64,000 bases of DNA, from assembly GCA_900771975.1 (NCBI GenBank), contig CAAGPV010000070.1, forward strand, positions 1 through 64,000. Reading direction: 5' to 3'. Origin of the DNA: an uncultured Prevotella sp. (lineage in GTDB: Bacteria > Bacteroidota > Bacteroidia > Bacteroidales > Bacteroidaceae). The notes below the pieces were generated by a model. It did no database searches. It was not told the DNA's origin and saw nothing but the letters and a program-made list of their open reading frames with translations. Shown piece after piece: positions 59,825 to 64,000 of this stretch; position 1 is the stretch's first letter; each line of letters opens with the position of its first letter. The position numbers and the translations under genes are program-made.

Positions 59825-59844
59825 AATACTTAAAATTTAGTATT
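59825..59844. promoter_or_regulatory. Palindrome overlapping the -33 box (operator candidate)
   Basis: AATACT and AGTATT are inverted around TAAAATTT. The 20-bp site covers and extends upstream of the -33 TTG, a position suited to a repressor such as a Fur- or DtxR-type metal regulator. The identity of the regulator is inference. Confidence 0.5.
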
Positions 59845-59953
59845 ATTATCGGTAAATAAAGCTTTTTTTTACGTTTGAAAGCGTGTTAGTAATCACTAAT
59901 GGGTAGTAGTGAGGGCGAGAAAAAGGGGGTGGTGGGGTGTGTAGCTGGTAATT

Positions 59954-60601
59954 TTAGCGCTCTTGTATCAAGCGTATGTATTGGTCGTAGGGGATGTGAC
60001 GTCCGCCCATAGAGCGCAGATGGGGTGTTTCGCATTGGCAGTCGATGAGTGTACCGCCGGCTTTCTGCATGTAGCGGGCAAGCGTGATGAGAGCCAGTTT
60101 TGAGGCTGACGGCTCGAGCGAGAACATGCTTTCGCCCACAAAGTAGCGTGCGATGTTCACTCCGTAGAGTCCGCCCACGAGTTGGCCATCGTGGTTCCAC
60201 ACTTCCACGCTTGCTGCAAAGCCCTGTCGGTGGAGCTCGGTGTAGGCCTCAATGATTTGTGGTCCGAGCCAGGCACCACGTTCGTTGATGCGCAGTTGGC
60301 TGCATCCTTGTATCACGCCGTCAAAGTCTTGGTTGAACGTAACGTCGTACAGGTGTTTGTTGATGAGTGAACGCATGGAGTGGCTGACGTGTATTTCGTT
60401 GGGAAAGATGACAAACCGGTCCATAGGACAGCACCAGAGCGGTTCTGGGCAGTCGCGGAAGCTGTACCAGGGGAATATTCCCCATTGGTAGGCCAGCAGC
60501 AAACGGTCGATGTTGAGGTCTCCGCCAACGGCAAAGAAGCCATCGGGGTCTCCCAAATGTGGGTCGGGAAAAGAGATGGTATCGTTGAGACGGAAAATCA
60601 T
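59954..60601 (-). CDS. aat: Leucyl/phenylalanyl-tRNA-protein transferase
   Basis: A cytoplasmic enzyme of 215 residues that attaches Leu or Phe to N-terminal Lys or Arg, creating N-degrons. Signatures include FPDPHLGDPDGFFAVGGDLN, LLLAYQWGIFPWYSF, WCCPMDRFVI, and GGLYGVNIARYFVGESMFS. The true start is the ATG at 60601, which overlaps the clpA stop by 4 bp. The longer frame upstream reads antisense-like arginine-rich sequence within clpA and is not real. Its place behind clpS and clpA ties degron creation to recognition and unfolding. Confidence 0.95.
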   Translation of the reverse strand: MIFRLNDTISFPDPHLGDPDGFFAVGGDLNIDRLLLAYQWGIFPWYSFRDCPEPLWCCPMDRFVIFPNEIHVSHSMRSLINKHLYDVTFNQDFDGVIQGCSQLRINERGAWLGPQIIEAYTELHRQGFAASVEVWNHDGQLVGGLYGVNIARYFVGESMFSLEPSASKLALITLARYMQKAGGTLIDCQCETPHLRSMGGRHIPYDQYIRLIQER

Positions 60602-63027
60602 CGGTCGGGTCGTTGCAGGGTGAGTCCGCCGTCCTTGACGCCGACAACGGCTTCGCCCCCTTCCTTTAGGCTGCCGAAGAGCATGGCACGCATGAGCAAC
60701 GGCTTGAGGCGGGAGGCTATTACGCGGTCCATTTCGCGAGCGCCATATTCCTGGGTGAAGCCCCATTCCAGCATTTTCTGCTCGGCTTCGGGTGTCAGCT
60801 TCATGGTGACGTGGCGGCGTGAGAGCTTGTCTTGCAGGGTGTTGAGTTTTTTGCGGAGGATGAGCGATGCCATTTGGCGGTCCATGTCGTTGAAGACCAC
60901 GATGTCGGAGAGGCGGTTGAGAAATTCGGGTTTGAAGGTTTTCTTCACTTGTTTCATCATGGCTTCACCGCGCGAGGTGCTGTTCTGGAAGCCGATGGAG
61001 GCCTGCGAAGCATACTGTGCGCCAGCGTTGGAGGTCATGATGAGCACTACATGGCGGAAGTCGGCCCGTTGCCCATGGTTGTCGGTGAGGCGGGCATAGT
61101 CCATCACCTGCAACAAGAGGTTGTAGATATCGGAATGTGCTTTTTCTATCTCGTCCAACAGGAGCACGCAGTTGGGCTTTTTGCGGATGGCATCGGTGAG
61201 CAGTCCGCCCTCTTCGTAGCCCACGTAGCCAGCCGGCGAGCCGATGAGTTTGGCCACGGCGTGCTGTTCGGTATATTCAGACATATCGAAACGAACAAGT
61301 TCGATGCCCATTTCGCGTGCCAGGGTGCGTGCCACTTCGGTCTTGCCCACGCCTGTCGGTCCCACAAAGAGCAGCGAGGCGATGGGCTTTTCGTCGTCGG
61401 TGAGCCCTGCCTTGGCCATCATGATGGATTCCACCACCTCTTCCACGGCTTTGTTCTGACCGTAGATTTGCGACAAAATGCGGTCTTTCAGACTTTCGAG
61501 TCGGGTGTCCTGTTCGTCGCTGAGGGCTTTGGCGTCTATCTTGCACACCTTTGTGAGCACCTGGCGTACGAGCTGGCGGGTTACCGATGGCATGATGCCG
61601 TCATCCTTTGGAGAGTGGCTTTCGAGGTAGGCACCGGCTTCGTCTATCAGGTCGATGGCCTTGTCGGGCAGAAACCGGTCGGTGATGTATTTGGCACTTG
61701 CCCTTACAGCATAGTCGACAGCGTCGTCGTCATACTGTACGTGGTGGAATTTGGCATAGTCGGGCAGGATGCCTTTGACGATGGTGAGGGTTTCGTCGAT
61801 GCTCGGTTCGGGCACGTCTATTTGCTGGAAGCGTCGTGACAGGGCTTTGTCGCGCGCCACCGAGCGGTTGTATTCGGCATAGGTGGTAGCCCCGATGAAG
61901 CGTATCTTGCCACTTTCGAGGTAGGGCTTGATGATGTTGGCGGCGTCGGGGCCATGTTCGGCACCGCTTCCTGCGCCCACGATGTTGTGCAGTTCATCGA
62001 TGTAGAGGATGACTCCTTCCTCTTCGGCGGCTCCTTCGAGGATGTCCTGAAGGCGTTTTTCAAAGTCGCCCCTGTACTGTGTGCCGGCCAGGAGCTGCCC
62101 CATGTTCATGCCATAGATGCGTGCCGACTTGAGCCGTTTGGGCACGTCGCCTCTCAAGATGCGCTTAGCCAGTCCGTAGACGAGGGCTGTTTTGCCCACG
62201 CCCGGCTCGCCAATGTGTAGCGGATTGTTCTTGTCTTTGCGGCAGAGCACCTGAACGGTGCGGTCGAGTTCGGCTTGTCGTCCTATGACGGGTGTGTGGT
62301 TGAGTGCCAGTTCGCTGATGGGTGTAACCAGTTTGTGCCATTTTTCCTTGGCAGGTTGCTTTTCCTGGTCGAAGCCTTCTATGTAGTCGTCATATTCGTC
62401 GAGCGTTTCTACAAACTTGGAGAGCTCGCTCTCATATTCTATATCGGCACTACCGGTGTTTCTGAAGGCTTCTTCGCGCATCGTCTGTATCTTTTTTTCT
62501 TCTTCCTTGATGCGTTCTTCAAGGTTGTATTTGTCCATCAGCTCGACTGGAATCTCCTTTTCCTTTCCGTTGCCGACGGCGATGAAGGTGGGCATAAACT
62601 TGCAGTAGACGTTCCAGAGCAGGTCGTCTTTAAGGTCTTTCACCGGTTTCAGCACGGTGTAGGCGGCAAATGAGTCTGTCAAATTGAGGATGGCTGCAAG
62701 CACGTCTCCGAGTGATGGTTGAGAGATGCCGCTATTTTTGCCGTTGCGGTAGGCATTGGTGGTGACCTCGTCCAGCTGGTGTGAGTTGTCGGGATGGGAG
62801 ACATTGAAAATCGGGCTGACCGATTGTTCCTCGCGCCATGCCTTCAGTTCGTCGATGATGGGGGTGGGGTCGATGCCGGTAATCTTGAAAGCCTGAACGA
62901 AGCGGGGTATTTCGAACAGGGCAAGCAGCAGGAGTTCGGGGGTTACAAACTGGTTGCGGTATACTACAGCCATATCGTAAGCCTTCTTGTAAGAGAGGAT
63001 ATAGTAGCAGGTGTAAGCCATTTTCAA
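60598..63027 (-). CDS. clpA: ATP-dependent Clp protease ATP-binding subunit ClpA
   Basis: An AAA+ unfoldase of 809 residues with two ATPase domains. N-domain repeats lie in the first 150 residues. Walker A1 is HIGEPGVGKTALVYG, Walker B1 VILYIDELHNIVGAGS, Walker A2 FVGPTGVGKTEVARTL, and Walker B2 VLLLDEIEKAH. No ClpB-type middle coiled coil is apparent, which indicates ClpA. It starts 11 bp after clpS and is followed by aat with a 4-bp overlap. It delivers substrates to ClpP, which is not in the window. Confidence 0.95.
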   Translation of the reverse strand: MKMAYTCYYILSYKKAYDMAVVYRNQFVTPELLLLALFEIPRFVQAFKITGIDPTPIIDELKAWREEQSVSPIFNVSHPDNSHQLDEVTTNAYRNGKNSGISQPSLGDVLAAILNLTDSFAAYTVLKPVKDLKDDLLWNVYCKFMPTFIAVGNGKEKEIPVELMDKYNLEERIKEEEKKIQTMREEAFRNTGSADIEYESELSKFVETLDEYDDYIEGFDQEKQPAKEKWHKLVTPISELALNHTPVIGRQAELDRTVQVLCRKDKNNPLHIGEPGVGKTALVYGLAKRILRGDVPKRLKSARIYGMNMGQLLAGTQYRGDFEKRLQDILEGAAEEEGVILYIDELHNIVGAGSGAEHGPDAANIIKPYLESGKIRFIGATTYAEYNRSVARDKALSRRFQQIDVPEPSIDETLTIVKGILPDYAKFHHVQYDDDAVDYAVRASAKYITDRFLPDKAIDLIDEAGAYLESHSPKDDGIMPSVTRQLVRQVLTKVCKIDAKALSDEQDTRLESLKDRILSQIYGQNKAVEEVVESIMMAKAGLTDDEKPIASLLFVGPTGVGKTEVARTLAREMGIELVRFDMSEYTEQHAVAKLIGSPAGYVGYEEGGLLTDAIRKKPNCVLLLDEIEKAHSDIYNLLLQVMDYARLTDNHGQRADFRHVVLIMTSNAGAQYASQASIGFQNSTSRGEAMMKQVKKTFKPEFLNRLSDIVVFNDMDRQMASLILRKKLNTLQDKLSRRHVTMKLTPEAEQKMLEWGFTQEYGAREMDRVIASRLKPLLMRAMLFGSLKEGGEAVVGVKDGGLTLQRPDR

Positions 63028-63038
63028 TCGTTAAAAGG

Positions 63039-63341
63039 TTATTCGGGCTGGTATTCCACCATCAGAGGGAAGCCTTGGTAGCGTGCTTCTTGGGTGGTGG
63101 TTTCCACGCGGGTGCGTGCCGTGTCGTAGCTATATGTGCCGACAACAGCTTTCCCTTCCTGATGAGCTTTGAGCATCAGGATGTATGCTTCGGTGGATGT
63201 TTTGAGGAAAATCTTCATCAGCACCTCTACAACGAAGTCCATTGTGGTGACGTCATCGTTGTAGAGGATGACCTTGAAGCGCCTTGGGGGTTTCACTTCC
63301 ACGTGCTGGTGCTCTTTTACGGCTGTTTGTTCTTGTGGCAT
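63039..63341 (-). CDS. clpS: ClpS adaptor for N-degron substrates
   Basis: A 100-residue protein with the conserved segment PPRRFKVILYNDDVTTMDFV, EVLMKIFLKTSTEAYILMLK and HQEGKAVVGTYSYDTA. These form the N-degron pocket and the ClpA-binding surface. It lies immediately before clpA and so fits the ClpS-ClpA-Aat pathway for proteins with Leu, Phe, Trp or Tyr at the N-terminus. Confidence 0.95.
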   Translation of the reverse strand: MPQEQTAVKEHQHVEVKPPRRFKVILYNDDVTTMDFVVEVLMKIFLKTSTEAYILMLKAHQEGKAVVGTYSYDTARTRVETTTQEARYQGFPLMVEYQPE

Positions 63342-63361
63342 TTTAGGGCTTTTTTTAAGTT

Positions 63362-64000
63362 TCAGGATTTGTGTGTCATGATGTCAAGCACCATGTCGTC
63401 GGTGGCGCACATGGCTTCCTTGCCGATGCTGGTGAGGTTGCGTATGGAGCGGTCGACGTCTTTGTCGATGATGCCTTCGGCTTGTGTGACGTGTCGTCCC
63501 TCCATGCTCAGCAGGGCGGAGAGCAGGGCTGTGGACACGCCGGAGCATATCTTGAGCGAGCACGAAGGCTTGGCCCCATCGCAGATCATGCCTGTGAGGT
63601 TGGCAATCATGTTCTTCACCGAGTGGCAGATGCGTTCGTAGTTGCCTCCCATGAGGTAGGTGATGCCGCAACTGGAGCCGATGCTTGCTACAACGCAGCC
63701 ACAGAGGGCCGACAACTCGCCGAGGCTTTGCTTGATGTATATGGCAGTTAGGTGGCTCAGCGTAAGGGCGCGGATGAGCTCTTCCTCGGTGTTTTCGTTC
63801 TCTTGGGCGTACACTGCCACGGGATTGGTGGCACAGATGCCCTGATTGCCCGATCCGCTGTTGGCCATTACCGGTATCATGGCGCCTCCCATGCGTGCGT
63901 CGCAGGCCGAAGCGGTTTTAGAGATGATGTGCGAGAAGATGCTGTTGCCGAAGATGCCGTGGGCCAGCGGGCGATCCATGGTCTTGCCCAGACAGTGGCC
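63362..64000 (-). CDS. UPF0597/serine dehydratase-alpha-like protein (partial)
   Basis: This is the C-terminal 212 residues; the start lies beyond base 64000, and the open frame reads on through GHCLGKTMDRPLAHGIFGNS. Motifs include MANSGSGNQGICATNPVAVY, SLGELSALCGCVVASIGSSC, MICDGAKPSCSLKICSGVST. These match the CyuA/YhaM (UPF0597) branch of the L-serine dehydratase alpha superfamily, whose cysteines hold an iron-sulfur cluster. L-cysteine desulfidation is the likely activity, but serine deamination is possible. It is 20 bp before clpS and may share its transcript. Confidence 0.88.
   Translation of the reverse strand, partial: GHCLGKTMDRPLAHGIFGNSIFSHIISKTASACDARMGGAMIPVMANSGSGNQGICATNPVAVYAQENENTEEELIRALTLSHLTAIYIKQSLGELSALCGCVVASIGSSCGITYLMGGNYERICHSVKNMIANLTGMICDGAKPSCSLKICSGVSTALLSALLSMEGRHVTQAEGIIDKDVDRSIRNLTSIGKEAMCATDDMVLDIMTHKS

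Noticed and set aside
60602..60766. N-terminal extension of aat
   Set aside because: It is arginine- and proline-rich shadow sequence within clpA; the ATG at 60601 with a 4-bp overlap gives the normal family start.

Overview
The window looks like a Bacteroidota chromosome segment, most likely Prevotella or a close relative. The basis is: promoters of the TAnnTTTG type in front of many genes, a type IX secretion-type C-terminus on a GH105 enzyme, a CcsBA fusion for cytochrome c maturation, TraA/TraB-like ParA and DUF3408 genes, an AddAB-type recombination pair, and a miropin-like lipoprotein serpin. No rRNA is present, so the species cannot be fixed.

Region 1 (1-7 kb) is unlike the rest. It starts with the 3' part of a tRNA-Tyr gene, followed by a leftward three-gene unit (membrane protein, ParA ATPase, DUF3408 protein). 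Then come about 4.5 kb without a credible gene. This stretch is very AT-rich, becomes purine-rich on the + strand, and carries 24 same-direction copies of a 16-bp motif (NCGACAAATAGGGAAN). The copies are ordered. Two sextets have identical start-to-start spacing (22, 22, 22, 32, 22 bp). Each sextet lies 46 bp after a similar AT-rich box and is followed by a pair of copies 45 bp apart. The whole roughly 430-bp module occurs twice with a 588-591 bp offset. This is the architecture of an iteron-type replication origin or a centromere, next to a partition operon and surrounded by housekeeping genes. A chromid (second-chromosome) origin is the most interesting reading. No Rep gene is visible in the window.

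Region 2 (7-27.8 kb): a UvrD-type helicase with an inserted DnaQ-like exonuclease domain; xanthine phosphoribosyltransferase with a xanthine/uracil permease; a WG-repeat protein; a serpin; an aconitase-citrate synthase operon without isocitrate dehydrogenase; an EamA transporter; a GH94 cellobiose phosphorylase; a very large alpha-2-macroglobulin-like protein; and IspH.

Region 3 (27.8-44.7 kb): an AAA/DUF4143 ATPase whose promoter is embedded in a 33-bp tandem repeat; an outer-membrane beta-barrel protein; a small membrane protein; an AraC regulator with a terminator-like hairpin against its start codon; an AddB/AddA-like nuclease-helicase pair; an acetyltransferase; a secreted SASA-type esterase; a previously uncalled 39-codon gene with its own promoter and terminator; a small lipoprotein; a GT2 glycosyltransferase; and MtaB.

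Region 4 (44.9-52.9 kb): small lipoproteins, a B3/B4-domain protein, a rhodanese, the LemA/M48 pair, and a secreted multidomain GH105 followed by a 75-residue protein.

Region 5 (52.9-64 kb) is leftward throughout. One likely iron/cytochrome unit runs porin, imelysin, di-heme DUF1111 protein, CcsBA, with a palindrome over its promoter. A second unit combines three parts of the N-degron pathway: clpS, clpA and aat. It is preceded by a cysteine desulfidase/serine dehydratase-like gene that runs off the window.
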